From the NCBI GenBank assembly GCA_017163975.1, contig JAFFSR010000249.1, positions 213,501-277,500 of the forward strand: a stretch of DNA of 64,000 nt, in the 5' to 3' direction. This document shows, piece after piece, positions 1-11,255 of the stretch. The translations under genes and the position numbers were made by a program. The stretch comes from Anastatus disparis (Eukaryota > Arthropoda > Insecta > Hymenoptera > Eupelmidae). The notes under the pieces are model-generated. The model saw nothing but the letters and a program-made list of their open reading frames with translations. It searched no databases and had not been told where the DNA came from. Position 1 is the first letter of the stretch. Each line of letters begins with the position of its first letter.

Positions 1-185
1 ATGAAAATAAATATTATGTATTGAATAAAAAAGAAGTATTTAATGATGTTAAAAATAATAGAAAGAATGATGCTTTCTATTGGAGAAATCCCAAAGTTGG
101 GGATGAAAAGGAGTATTAGGACGAAGAAAATATTACTTATGAAAGTACCTCAAGAGAGGAGTGTGGAAATAATGTTAATGAAGCA

Positions 186-1124
186 ATGAAAATAGTTGAA
201 ACGTATAACGATAAACGTAGAAGAGACATTCATATTAAAAAGAAAAATATGCCATTAAAAGAGCTCGATATTGATACAGAGCAACAAGGAGGTTATGAAG
301 AGAACGCGTCATTGAACGAAAAGATGGAGGTTATAATGACTCAGAGAGACGAAAGAGATAACGTGCAAGATCAAGTAGCCTTAGAAAAGAAATACATGCA
401 AAGAGAATTTGAAAGAAAGAATATTATTTATAAAAAAAAGGAGGAAACGTGGGACGGAGACCCGAATAATGCATTTTCTCGGATAAGAACAGAAAATATG
501 AAACAGAAAGATAAGGAAATATTCAACAAGTACGAAAATGTTCCAAAAATTAATCAGAATTGCAGCCAGGAGAAGGAATTAAAAGAAAAATTATATAATG
601 ATGGGAAAAATTTTGTTTACGAGGAGAAAAATATTCTAGAAAAAAAGAAAAATAACGAATTAGATGCAAAAAGAAATAATTCACATGAGAAGAAAGAAGA
701 AGCAGAGTTACATATAGAGAAAGAGAATATTATACACGAGAAGTCAGAGATGAGAAATAAATATGCGATACTTCAAAAGAACAAGCAAGAAGGAGCAAAT
801 TTGAAAACGTTAAATAGAGAGATTAAAGAATTTTTACGTAAAGAATGCGAACCTGACTATTATAACAAAAATGCTCGAGAGGAAAATGAAAATGACAAAA
901 ATAAATGTTATAAGTATGATTTTGACGATTTAAAAAAAAAGTATTTAAGACTTACTAACGAGTCTTTTGACATATTATCCTGTGACAAAATCCAAGAAGA
1001 AAAATTTGACATAAACACGACGCAAGACTTGCAAGCCTTAAGGCTAGAAAAATTAAAGTCACAATTGCAATGGCAGTACTTGATTGAAAATGAAAAAGAG
1101 CTTTACAAAAACTACGCAACCTAG
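186..1124 (+). CDS. Lys/Glu-rich coiled-coil open segment of a Gypsy-type pol frame
   Basis: This 312-codon open segment is extremely rich in Lys, Glu and Asn and has long charged stretches typical of a coiled coil; I recognise no enzymatic motif in it. It is not an isolated gene: the same reading frame is open upstream to base 3 apart from one TAG at 117-119, and continues downstream past the TAG at 1122-1124 into an integrase C-terminal-like domain. In Ty3/Gypsy integrases the stretch just before that domain is a charged linker (residues resembling NEKELYKNYA here), so the segment may be an expanded linker or foreign coding matter joined to the pol gene. No signal peptide or membrane segment is visible. 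The upstream part of the element lies outside the window. A host coiled-coil exon is an alternative I cannot exclude. Confidence 0.45.
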   Translation: MKIVETYNDKRRRDIHIKKKNMPLKELDIDTEQQGGYEENASLNEKMEVIMTQRDERDNVQDQVALEKKYMQREFERKNIIYKKKEETWDGDPNNAFSRIRTENMKQKDKEIFNKYENVPKINQNCSQEKELKEKLYNDGKNFVYEEKNILEKKKNNELDAKRNNSHEKKEEAELHIEKENIIHEKSEMRNKYAILQKNKQEGANLKTLNREIKEFLRKECEPDYYNKNAREENENDKNKCYKYDFDDLKKKYLRLTNESFDILSCDKIQEEKFDINTTQDLQALRLEKLKSQLQWQYLIENEKELYKNYAT

Positions 1125-1355
1125 AACAATTATAGATATGCTCCTATAGATGATAGCGTTTGGCTATTAAAAGGAGGCAAACAGTATAAACAAGCTGACC
1201 AATATGAAGGACCATATCTGGTCACAGATGTTTTTAATAATAAATGTAATCTTAAAATAAGAATAAATAATCATTACACTAAGGTAGTTCATGCTAACTG
1301 GGTAAGAAAATCGTATTTGGAACCAAAGAAAAAAAAGAGAGAAAATTTGGATTAA
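1125..1355 (+). pseudogene. Gypsy integrase C-terminal domain, in phase after a TAG codon
   Basis: Directly after the TAG at 1122-1124 the same frame reads 76 further codons to TAA at 1353-1355. The peptide has the pattern of the C-terminal domain of Ty3/Gypsy integrases: D-x-VWLL near the start, then QYEGPYLV, then hydrophobic beta-strand alternation, then VVHANWVRKSYLEP, and a Lys-rich tail. In this family the domain folds as a small SH3-like barrel that binds DNA. There is no start codon of its own, so it is either the tail of a broken gene or would need readthrough of TAG. The element to which it belongs runs off the left edge. Family assignment rests on motif memory; the decay state is read directly. 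Confidence 0.6.
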
Positions 1356-2273
1356 AATAATATGTTTAAACATTAGAAAATTAATGGGAAAATAAATTAA
1401 ATTACAGTAAGGTAGACGGAAATCTCTAAAGTTTAAGTGTGACAGTCTCATAGGTAGACATACATATAATATCTAGATCTTAAAATAGTTATATATTTAA
1501 TAAAAAGGGGATAGAAATAAATAACGCTACAAGATTAGGTTAATAATAAACAAAATAAGCAGTCAAAAGTAAACTGTAAAACAAAAAAACAAGCTGAGAA
1601 CAATACGTGACTTAAATACTATAAGATAGGAAGGTAGGAGTCGAAATAATGAATAGATACAGTAGTAATGATTAGATGAAGTCAGGGACATACAAACAAA
1701 AGATTATATTAACAAACTATAACCGAAAATAGTCAAGTCTTGCAAAGATAAAAACAAAAACCGACACATATATATTTTCTCATCGCCTTGAGATTGAAAG
1801 AAAGACTCTATACAAAAATTTATGCTAATAACGATCTTTATAAAAATGTTTACTCTTCTCCCAAGAGGGGGGGAAGGGAATAAAATTTTAAAATTTTATT
1901 CAGGTTGAAGTATATCTATACATATAAAAAGAAATATTAAAAAGACAAATCAAAAAGTCGCATAGTTGTGTGGTTGCAAAAAAAAGATATACAGAAAACA
2001 TAGAGATACATGTAAAAGATATATGAAGTAAAATCAAAGAAACATACATAATTAATATAAGTAAAAATGATTATGATAAAAAAATATATACAATTTTTTT
2101 AATTTTATGATGTATGCAGGATAAATATGAATTTAAGATGATTTGTAGATGAACGACAAACGTTTAAAAAAAAAAAGAGAAGGGAAATAATAATAATAAA
2201 CGATTACATTTTGCTGTTGGTAAGAAAAACAAAAAAATATTAGAATCAAAGGGAACATTCCCATATTGAACTT
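1356..2273. other. AT-rich stretch without gene
   Basis: I see no convincing coding region, RNA gene or terminal repeat here. The only notable string is a G run near 1866-1875 inside AT-rich sequence, which could be part of a polypurine tract but is isolated. It probably represents untranslated tail of the Gypsy-type element to the left. Confidence 0.4.
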
Positions 2274-2659
2274 TAAGAGGAGGTCGAGTATATCTGTCCT
2301 TTTCTAATCAAAGAATTGATTTTTTCACAAAAATTAATAATTGTAGCAAAAAATAAGAAGAAAGCCCCATCTCGTATAATAAAAAAGAAGATTTTCTTTG
2401 ATGAGAAAAAATTATTTTTATCGATTCGTTTTGAAGAAAACCTTGAAAAACTGAATCGTCCATCCTAACCTTTATTTTTTAAGTTTTTCAAGGTTTTCTT
2501 CAAAACGAATCGATAAAAATAATTTTTTCTCATCAAAGAAAATATTCTTTTTTATTATACGAGATATGGCTATCTCCTTATTTTTTGCTACAATTATTAG
2601 TTTTTGCAAAAAATAAATTCTTTGATTAGAAAAGGATAGAGATATACGACCTGCTCTTA
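2274..2659. repeat. Fold-back inverted repeat (hairpin, about 180-bp arms)
   Basis: Bases 2274-2452 and 2482-2659 are inverted copies of each other with a spacer of about 29 bases. Matching landmarks are TAAGAGGAGGTCG at the outer left and CGACCTGCTCTTA at the outer right, and TCGATTCGTTTTGAAG in the inner left against CTTCAAAACGAATCGA in the inner right. The short minus-strand open frame here is a by-product. A MITE or fold-back element is likely; I see no clear target duplication. Confidence 0.8.
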
Positions 2660-3059
2660 ACATTAATTATTATTATTATTTAACCAAAATTATATATACG
2701 TATATAGAGATAATACAAAAAAATATAATTTTTTTCTAATATTCTTACTTTACACCATACAGGAAAGGAGAGTGTCAATAAATAAAATGTCCCCAGGGAA
2801 GGAACCATAATAAGAATAAAAGAGGAAAAAAAAAGAAAGGGGTAAGAACCACAAACAATTAAAAGATTAAAATGAACTAAAGAGGACTTGTAGTAAAAGA
2901 AATGTTTTGTTTCCGAACGCTCTCATTTAACTAGCGTGTCCTTTAATGGGTGGGGAGGTGTAATGAACGGAGTTCATTACTAATAAATGTTAAAACAAAA
3001 ATTTTATTTTAATTTAAATTAAAATGATAAAAATGATAATAGAAAAAAATAAGATTGAT

Positions 3060-3575
3060 CAAGTAATAAATAAACGAATGCAAGAAACAAATAGCACGAC
3101 GCAAGAAATTGAGATCAAGCAGTGGCTGAATGAAACAGAAAAAGAAAAAAAAACATAAACTGAAGTAACAGAGTTCATTATTAATGAATTTTTCAAAAAG
3201 AAATATAAAAACCAGAATAATAATAATAATGAAAAAATAAAAAGAATATTGCCAAATTAATAAATAAACGCAAACAGGAGACAACTAACACGATGAAAAC
3301 AATTCAGGTTAAAGCGGCGGCCGAATAAAACAGTATAAGAAAGAAAAATACACTACAGAAACCGAATTCAATACCAATGAATTTTCCAAACGAAAAATAA
3401 ATAAGAATAACAATATTAATAATAAATAAGAACGAAAATAATCGCTATAAAATAATAATAAATAAACAAATACGAGGGACAAATAGCAACAAATTCAGTT
3501 GACCTCAATTAAGATCAAGGCTCGGCGGCCGAATGAAACAGCAAAGGAAGGAGAAGTATAAGCTGAATAGCATGC
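3060..3575 (+). repeat. Tandem repeat, about 195-bp unit, three diverged copies
   Basis: The phrase AATAAATAAAC recurs near 3065, 3259 and 3459, each time followed by a run of similar order (ACAAATAGCA-type, then GCGGCGGCCGAAT or a diverged form, then AACAGxxxAAG, then a TGAATTTT block). The spacing is 194-200 bases. The copies have diverged considerably, so this is an old triplication. Confidence 0.6.
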
Positions 3576-3672
3576 TAAAAAAAGATGCGAGCAGGCGGTA
3601 AGCTTAGAAAAAGCAATAAGCCTGACAACAATGAACGGCTTTGCAGAAAAACGCAAAGTAAACTTAGGAGAG

Positions 3673-3679
3673 TATAAAA
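3673..3679 (+). promoter_or_regulatory. TATA-box-like TATAAAA (upstream of two)
   Basis: GAGAGTATAAAAAGAT is a good TATA-box match placed inside the candidate LTR. A second copy lies 379 bases downstream. No transcript start is proven. Confidence 0.3.
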
Positions 3680-4051
3680 AGATTTCAGCGAAGCGGTAGG
3701 GGAATAAAGCGCAGTATGAAAATAGATAAGGCCGTCCCTGAAGAAAAATACAGAGTGGCGGGACATTAAAATCAATTTATGTGGAGCAATTATACGAAGT
3801 TAGTGCAAAATTTAAAAGAAAAGCTTTGATGGAGTCTCAAAAACAGGAAGCCGCAAAGATAACGGCAAAAAGTAATTGCCAATAAACTTCAAGCTGACCT
3901 CTTTCTAGTCAACTGAAATTATGGTTTCCAGAGAAAAACCATACAGGGAGGGCCGACTGGCAACCAATCAGAATAGCTGAAAATCGTACGAATGGACAGA
4001 AACATATACCGCTGCTAGCAACAACAAAGCTTGTAGAAGCTTGACTTAGAG

Positions 4052-4058
4052 TATAAAA
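4052..4058 (+). promoter_or_regulatory. TATA-box-like TATAAAA (downstream of two)
   Basis: AGAGTATAAAAAGCTTT is followed about 30 bases later by a C/T-rich region (GTAGGTGAAGCCCTCTCTTC), a plausible start region for an LTR promoter. The spacing would suit RNA polymerase II initiation; this is inferred from sequence only. Confidence 0.35.
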
Positions 4059-4292
4059 AGCTTTGAGCTTGTAGGTGAAGCCCTCTCTTCTCATCGAACC
4101 ACATCAGAGCAACCCCTCTCTTCAGGTCGAACCACCAGCGGAGCAACGCCTCTCTTCGGATCAGAAGCCAATGATCGGAGGGCAATGGAGCTCCCTCTTT
4201 TTCCCGACCAACTTCTTGCTGACCACGTCAAATCAGCCAAGCAGCCGACACGTCACCGGAGCCTGCAGCAATCAGCCACCGCCCTTCACTAT

Positions 4293-4420
4293 AAGTCAAC
4301 AGTCAACTACACCAGTCAACAGTTAATTATACTAGTCAATAGTCAACTATACCAGTCAACAGTCAACTATACCAGTCAACAGTCAACTATACCAGTCCAC
4401 AGTCAACTAAACTAGTCAAC
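4293..4420 (+). repeat. 20-bp minisatellite (CAGTCAACTATACCAGTCAA)
   Basis: About six tandem copies of a 20-base unit, the central ones nearly identical and the outer ones diverged. The two overlapping open frames through it are repeat by-products. Confidence 0.85.
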
Positions 4421-6971
4421 CGTTAAAGCTATTAAACAGAGAACAAGGTGGAAGTGTGGGGAAGCGGAGATCTACACACCAGAACAGAAAAAAAGAACCA
4501 GGTAGAAAGTCTTTTAATTTGTTTTTTTTTATTATAAATTTCAAGGGGGGAAAAAACATGTCACGGAAATGCGTTACTTCGATTGCAAATTCGCGGAGTA
4601 AATGCTAAGCGTCGCAAATTGTTGAAAATTTAAATTTAAATTAGAAAGAAAGAAATTCAGAAAGGAAATGCAAAGAAAATAAAAAGAAAACTTGGTGTAG
4701 GGTAACACGGTTTGCCATGAGGTGAAACAAGTATTATAAAAAAAAAAAAGAATAATTAACTATGTACAAAGCAAGGCTTCTTGTGTGAATTGAAGAGGGA
4801 AAAAGAAATAAATTTATAAAATTTTGGCAACGACATGAGTGTTTTTTTTTATTGTTCTACCTATTCTTGCTGCATCTTTTTTTTAAGACTTCCAACCCCG
4901 GAGACGTAGCGCTCGCGCGTTAGTCAAACGGAAGTCGATGGATGGCTGAAATACAGTCATTCATTACAAAAATTGTTTGACTTATATACTGAACGTAACA
5001 ATATCTTGGAAAATATTTAATTTTGAGGATCCGGGTTGGTCAAATGATTTTTCGGGCTGAAAAACGCATCTTTTCTTAAAATTTCAAGTGTACTGTTTTT
5101 CTTGGGACTGAAAACTCAACAACTTTTCTGTTGGCAACTTTTTGATTGAAAGTCATACATCGTCACAAAACGAAAAAAACCGTTTTCAATCTCTAAAACT
5201 CACTCCCCTTCAACCCTGCTTCTCCAAATCAGGTACATTTTTACCCTACTCTTCTAATCATATTATCTACCGTTTGCACCTATTCCGACCCTCTGACTAA
5301 TTTTTTCAATTTTTGGCTTCATAAATCCGGATTGGCACTGGACTATATCTGATGCATTTTGCGGTAAATTGAATCCTTGCGACACGAGCCTTTCACATCT
5401 TTATCTAATCTTTTTTATGTCTTCTTTCGACATGCTAAGCAATTCTAGCGCACTTCATACTTGTGTATTTTGATCATCATAAATCGGTGCGAATTCTCTC
5501 AAGGGCATGAAGTTATAGAATTAGTGCTGTTTTCGTTTCCAAGTCTGTTTAAATATTCTTCGCTACGGAAACACCATATAGGAGATAAGGAGCATCTGTT
5601 GCGCTTCATCAACGAGATTTTACTCTGATCCTTTCCGTCTTTGATTGAAAATAAGTTATGAATTGACATTTTTAAATTCTATTAGAAAATAAAAAAATTC
5701 TTCAAAGAACTTGTTTTTTTCTTCTAAATCTTTACTTTTATTGTTTTATTGCTTATAATAAGGAGACCATTTATGCATATATTTATGCATGCTAACATGT
5801 AATTGGACTTACAAAAAAATATTAATGAAACAAGATTAAAATTATGATATAAAAATGCGTTCACAAGTCATGTGATACAGGCTTTAATATTTAAATTAGC
5901 TATTTATTTATTATTCAAAATTTTAATTGTTTAAATTTTTTTTTACTTTCTTTATCTATGGCAATAGTTATTTTTCTTAAAACATAACCCTAAAATTTTA
6001 TTCTTCCCTTCTTTTTCCCACTGCTTAATCACTTGGTGAAGTAGAATTGCTCACGTTTCCTTATACGCTCTGATAATTAATTAACCCCACAGCGCGAGTG
6101 TTGGTAGTGAAGAACAATTATAAAATTAATATATGCTTAACGCTACTTTTTCTACACTATTGATTTAAATTGTCTTTACTACAATTTTAATTTTTCTGTT
6201 CATTCACGTAAATAAGCAAATAAATTTATAGTTATTTCTTTTAACTGTTTGATAATATGCTTTTTAAAAACTATAAGAATTTATATTTCTTTAATAAACA
6301 TTGACAAAAATTAATGAGTAACAAAAAAATATTAATTGTCCTCGCTTACACGCATTTACTTGCTTGAATTTTATTTCCAAAAATTATTAATAACTTCCAA
6401 TATATAAATATTACTATCCGAGACTACTGATTTGCGCACACTATTAATTTAAGAATGGATTTTAATATATACTATTTTATCTATTCACACTCGAAAAAAA
6501 TTTTTTTTTCAACACACACTATACTTGCGCACTAATCACTTTTTATTAATAAAATGTAGAAAAAAATATTCTACGTTTTATTTTATTTGTTTTACTATGC
6601 ACTTGTTTGTTTTCAACTATGATTGAGAATCTATACTGCCCTTTTCGGACAAATTAAATGAAATCTATATAAAATGCACTTAGTTTTTGCAGCAGACAGC
6701 AAATAGCATGAGGATGTGTACTAACATGTCTTGAAGTTTGAAAAATTTTTCGATGGACGTCCTTCCTTCCTTCCTCTTATTCTGAATCTTCTTGTTGTAA
6801 ATCATGACGTCTGGTTTTTTTTTAAATTCTTGAAGAAAATTTTTTTTTTTTTTTATAACTGCGCGTATATCCCACACTGTTGCGACCAAAGACTTTGTCA
6901 CGTGGGATTAAACAATACGCAAACTCCTATGCGAAGTGTGAAGATGTAGAAAATCATAAGAATGATCTAAC
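4421..6971. other. AT-rich intergenic stretch, no recognisable gene
   Basis: I find no supported coding region or RNA gene here. There is a CTTCCTTCC run near 6762-6775, homopolymer T runs around 6841-6854, and a GC-richer patch (GACGTAGCGCTCGCGCG) near 4900-4920. The short overlapping open frames at 6680-6949 on both strands have no recognisable features. Confidence 0.4.
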
Positions 6972-6973
6972 TA

Positions 6974-7631
6974 GGAGAGTATCGCATCTCTGGATCACGG
7001 ATTTTGCTCCAACTTCGGGATAAGTTTTCAGATGACAAAATATGGTAAAAGCTAAAGTTATAGTCACAAATGCTCAATACTTCCTTAGTTACAGGCAATT
7101 AATAGAAAATCACTAAAAAAGTTACTAGATTTTTAAATGCATATAGTTCCTTAGCATTGATAGCTAGAAGCTTGAAACTTTTTTTAAATGAAAACTGAGC
7201 TCAAATCCTCTCAAAACAGTAGTTATAGTATACCAAAATATTATTTTTTCCCCGAGTTATAGCGATATAAAGATTGGACCTGATTTTTCTTTTTAAAACA
7301 TTAATTAATAATAAAATCTGAAATTCGGTCCAATCTTTATTATGCTATGACTTGGTAAAAAAATAATATTTTGATATTCTGTAACTACTGATTCGAAAGG
7401 ATTTGAGCTCAGCTTTTATATAAAAAAGTTTCAAGCTTGTAGCTATTAATGCTAAAGAACTATATGCGTTTAAAAATATAGTAACTTTTTTAGTGGTTTT
7501 CTTTAATTGCCTGTAACTAAGAAAATATTGAGTGTTTGTGACTATAACTTCAGCTTTTTCCATATTTTATTATCTGAAAACTTATTCCGAAGTTTGAGCA
7601 AAATCCGTGATCCGGAGATGTGAGACTCTTC
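6974..7631. mobile_element. Fold-back MITE, family C copy 1 (TA-flanked)
   Basis: The left end GGAGAGTATCGCATCTC at 6974 and the right end GAGATGTGAGACTCTTC at 7631 are inverted copies, and the match continues inward over about 310 bases on each side (for example GGATCACGGATTTTGCTC and its inverse). Both ends are flanked by TA (6972-6973 and 7632-7633), the target of Tc1/mariner-type elements. A second copy lies at 51573-52159 with the same ends. No transposase is encoded, so it would depend on another element. Confidence 0.85.
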
Positions 7632-7870
7632 TAGTAAGTTAGACTTACCTATACAGCATGAATTAATTCTAAAAGGATTCTGAAAGGATACATGTATGGA
7701 TCGTAATCTTTCAGAATTGTTTCATTGTAAGGATTCTGAAATAATTTTAAGTCTGAGACATTATTCTTTAAAAAGTAATACAATAAAATCTTTTATAAAG
7801 AATTTTCACAATATTACAAAATCCTTTCAGTGAAAGAATTCTATAAGGGTTTATGAACTATTTTGATAAT

Positions 7871-8230
7871 GATTTATAAATCTTTTTATACATCTTTCGT
7901 TGAAAGAATTCTACGAGAATGATATAAATTATTTGGAAAATAATTTTATTGTATTATTTATAAAAGGAATATACCCCGGACATGAAATAAATCTTTTTAT
8001 AAATCCTTCGTTGAAAGGATTCTGTAAGAATGATATGAATTATTTATGAAATATTTTATTCTATTATTTCTAGAAGGAATATACCCCGGACATAGAATTA
8101 TTACAGAATCCTTTCCATGGAAGAATTTTGAAAGGATCCATAAATTCTTTTGGTAATAATTCATACATCTTCTTATACACATTCCGTTAAAAGGATTTTG
8201 TAAAAACTTTATTCTTTCATGTATTATTTA
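7871..8230 (+). repeat. 111-bp tandem repeat with ATACCCCGGACAT landmark
   Basis: Two good copies of a 111-base unit begin near 7876 and 7987, each ending in GGAATATACCCCGGACAT, and a third diverged partial copy follows near 8150. Each unit contains TTCGTTGAAAG, recurring through the surrounding region from 7670. Non-coding. Confidence 0.7.
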
Positions 8231-8250
8231 AAAATTAATTGAGAATAATA

Positions 8251-8251
<1 letters not shown>

Positions 8252-8289
<38 letters not shown>
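8252..8289. repeat. (TA)n microsatellite
   Basis: An uninterrupted run of about 18 TA units. Confidence 0.95.
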
Positions 8290-8290
<1 letters not shown>

Positions 8291-9547
8291 GAATGTAATA
8301 ATATAATTATTTATAGGATTAAAAACAATAGACACAATAACCCTTCAACATTTTAACAGAGTCATCGCACGCATAACAATTTAGTTGTCATTTTAGATTC
8401 TTATGTTCTTTATTTATAAAACAGGAAACACTCTTATAGCTTGCGAGACTAAAAAGGAAGGAACCCCAACCCGAACTCACCGATCTTGATAATTCTTGTA
8501 TATGTTGTAGTACATTAAAAAAGCAAGAGATTGGTATTTTTTTTATCGGCGTAAAAACATATTTAAGGGGTAAAATCGACCCTCAAAGCTCACCCCCAAA
8601 AATTTTTTTTTTCAAATAACTTTTCTTCTAGTCTATATTTATTAGTAAAACCTAGTGGGTAGTAATCATTATAAAAAGTAAAACAAACTCTCCGGTGTTT
8701 GACTTTTGGGGTTTGCAACCCCTATTTTTAATACACGAAAAATTGAAAATTTGACATCATTTTCTGCAGTAAAAACTTTTAAAATAGTGTAATTATAACC
8801 AAATTTTTATTATTATAAAGAAAATGGAAAAAATAAGTCTATGTTTTCCAGCATTTTTAATAAAAAATATTTTTAGAGGGTAAAGCCACCCCTATTAACG
8901 AAAATGAGTACTTTCGATATTAAAATTATTCAAAAGCGAATTTTTTAATTTTTACTGCTTTTGTAGATATTATTATTATAAAAATATTCTAAAAACACAT
9001 TTAAAGGGTGAAATTTACCCTCAAAGTTCGACCCCAAAAACAGGTTTTTATAAATAGCTTTCTTCCTAATCAATATTTTTTAGTTAAACCAAGTGGGTAA
9101 TATTCTTTATCAGAAGTATAACAAATTCTGGTGACATTGACTTTTGGGCGGTGCAACCCCTATCTTGGTGAAAAATTGAAAAATTGACATGAATTCTCGC
9201 AGTGAAAAAATAGTTTAGCTTAGAGCAGATTTTGTTTTTAAAGAAAATAGACGTGAACAGTTGCTTTGTTTTTAATTAAATTATAGAGTTTGTAACTCCT
9301 GTTTCTAATGAAAATAAACTGGAAAAATTTATATTAATTCCTATTATAACCCTTTATGGTAAAAAATCTTATTTTTATACATAATCGATAAAAAGAGAAA
9401 ATTATATTTAATCTATATTATCTCACATGATTCTACTTTTAACTCATTTGTCTTTGTACCAATTTTTTGATAGAGTGCTGCACACTTACTAATATAAACT
9501 TTTATAAAATTTAATACAATTTAGAAGGAACGGTTTTTTAACATTTT

Positions 9548-11255
9548 TTATTTGTTAAAGTCTGAACAGTAATGATAATCATCAAAAAAATGTTTGAAAC
9601 ATAGGGACTTTTTACACCAGCCACAACGTATAATTGCAGCATTTTGGTAGCCTTTGATTTCGCATTTTGAACTACAAGAATCCCCGAAACTAAAATCAAC
9701 CGGATTATCAAATTTTTCTGGTTTTTCTTCAAGATATCCACTTTTAAACCAAGAATAATTAAAAAGATTTAAATATCTTGGTGACGAAAATTGGTTATGA
9801 ACGAATGACTGAAGCCAAATAATATTATTTCTCGAATATAAATTCATATCCTAATCCATTAAAATAACGTTATCTGAAAAACGTCGAACAAAGTTTTTCC
9901 ACACTCGAAATCCGTATACATCTAATGGTTGGATTTTTCCTGTAGTTCCAGTTGGAATTTTCATAACGTTAACGATCTTATTTTCTGGTCTAGTTTCTTT
10001 AATTACTTTTTCGCAGTGACCACTCTAAGAATCTAGCAGCAATATAGTGGTAGGACCAACATTTGGATAAAAAATGTTCTTTAACCAAATTTTTAAAAAA
10101 TCTGCAATAAAAGAATTTGTTCAACATTTTTCTACCAGCTTTGTGTTACTTTTAAATTATATTTAATTATTACTTACCTGAAGTTAATTTTCCAGATTTA
10201 GATGCTTCTACATATACATTTTGAGGTTTGAACAATTTTGGATTCTAAAATTGGTCCAAACTGGCCAGATTGTTCTTTTAAAACTAAAAAGAGAGGTGAC
10301 AAAAGTTTTCCTTCACCTGATATTAGTGGCTGTATAGTATAGCTGTGTGTCGTTGATGATACCAATTGTACTAGACATTGAATCTGACTTTCGCCTTCCA
10401 CCGCAAATGTCCTTCCGGAGTGGATTTCCAATTGGAATCCACTTTGATCTGTATTATATGTATTATGAATTCCAATTTCTTGAATAGCTTTCTTCACATT
10501 GGTAACAAATGTAAGAGCTTGTTTCTCTAGTTCTGCACTACTTTCGAAAGTTTTTCGGGTAACGAATTTGTTAATTTTTTAGATACAATTCTGTGAGCAA
10601 TTTTGAATCTTGATAACCAGTGTTTTGAAGCTTTAAACCTAAAATCTTCAAACTCTAGATCCTTTTTTGCGAGTGATGCCCTACGACGCAAATCTTGATC
10701 ATGCACAATAAAATCAGCGTCAACAGCAGATTTAAAATTTTGTAACACATAATTACAAATTCGGACAATTTTTTCTCTATATGTACCATCTTGGTTGATT
10801 GTGTGAGCCCAACGCCGAAGCTGACTGATAGAAGATACCTTTTTGAATTTACTTTTCACACTCTCAAGACTCAAATTTTTTCTTTTCCCACTCCGCCAAT
10901 GATTTATTGCTCTTTCTTTATAATCAAAAGATAAATCTTCTCTATCTTCTTTGCACTGATTTGTTGGCAATTCTACAGGAGGAGAAAAATGATGCATTAT
11001 ATCGTCCTCGATAATTTGTGCATCGGGATCTTTGTATTCCTCCTGGAAATCTAACGTTTCTTCTGAAATTATTTCTACATCGTGAAATTCGTCCATTGAA
11101 TCTATTAAAATATTTTTTATGTTTTCCGCTAACTGATTTTCTTGATAAGTAGTTGGGCTATTAATCAGTAATTCCAATGTTTGAAAGTATGTCAGCAATA
11201 AATTGATTACGTTTAAAGGATTGACTCTCATCGTAAATACTGCAATTGCATTCAT
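9548..11255 (-). pseudogene. Tc5/pogo-like DDE transposase, spliced, disrupted
   Basis: Reading on the minus strand from 11255: an acidic N-terminal region; a basic helix-turn-helix DNA-binding region with FKASKHWLSRFK near residue 210, as in CENP-B/Tc5 proteins; a DDE catalytic domain with NTDQSGF (first Asp), LLLDS-stop-SGHC (second Asp) and IQPLDVYGF (third Asp); and a C-terminal Cys/His-rich block CGWCKKSLCFKHFF typical of the Tc5 C-terminal domain. A 76-base intron (10102-10177, GTAAGT to TTGCAG) separates the first and second catalytic blocks. Disruptions seen: a frameshift near 10548, another near 10225, TAG at 10025-10027 where Trp is expected in DSWSGH, and TAG at 9851-9853. The gene is dead but young enough for all domains to be legible. 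The enzyme would cut and paste the element in the nucleus. Confidence 0.85.
10102..10177 (-). other. Intron of the Tc5-like transposase gene
   Basis: On the minus strand the donor is GTAAGTAATA, the acceptor is TCTTTTATTGCAG, and the length is 76 bases. Splicing joins KSGKLTS to FLKIWLKN in one frame, matching the expected order of the catalytic domain. Confidence 0.75.

Larger units (their letters stand above)
2948..4560 (+). mobile_element. Candidate LTR (3' LTR of the Gypsy-type element?)
   Basis: A purine run GGGTGGGGAGG at 2948-2958 is followed at once by TGTAATGAAC, which looks like a polypurine tract abutting an LTR start. The first bases form a perfect 9-bp hairpin (2960-2968 with 2972-2980). 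Within the following 1.6 kb are tandem repeats, two TATAAAA boxes (3673 and 4052) and further repeats, as in long U3 regions. I cannot define the right boundary or find a second LTR copy in the window, and no target duplication can be tested, so this is only a candidate. A solo repeat-rich non-coding region is the alternative. Confidence 0.3.
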
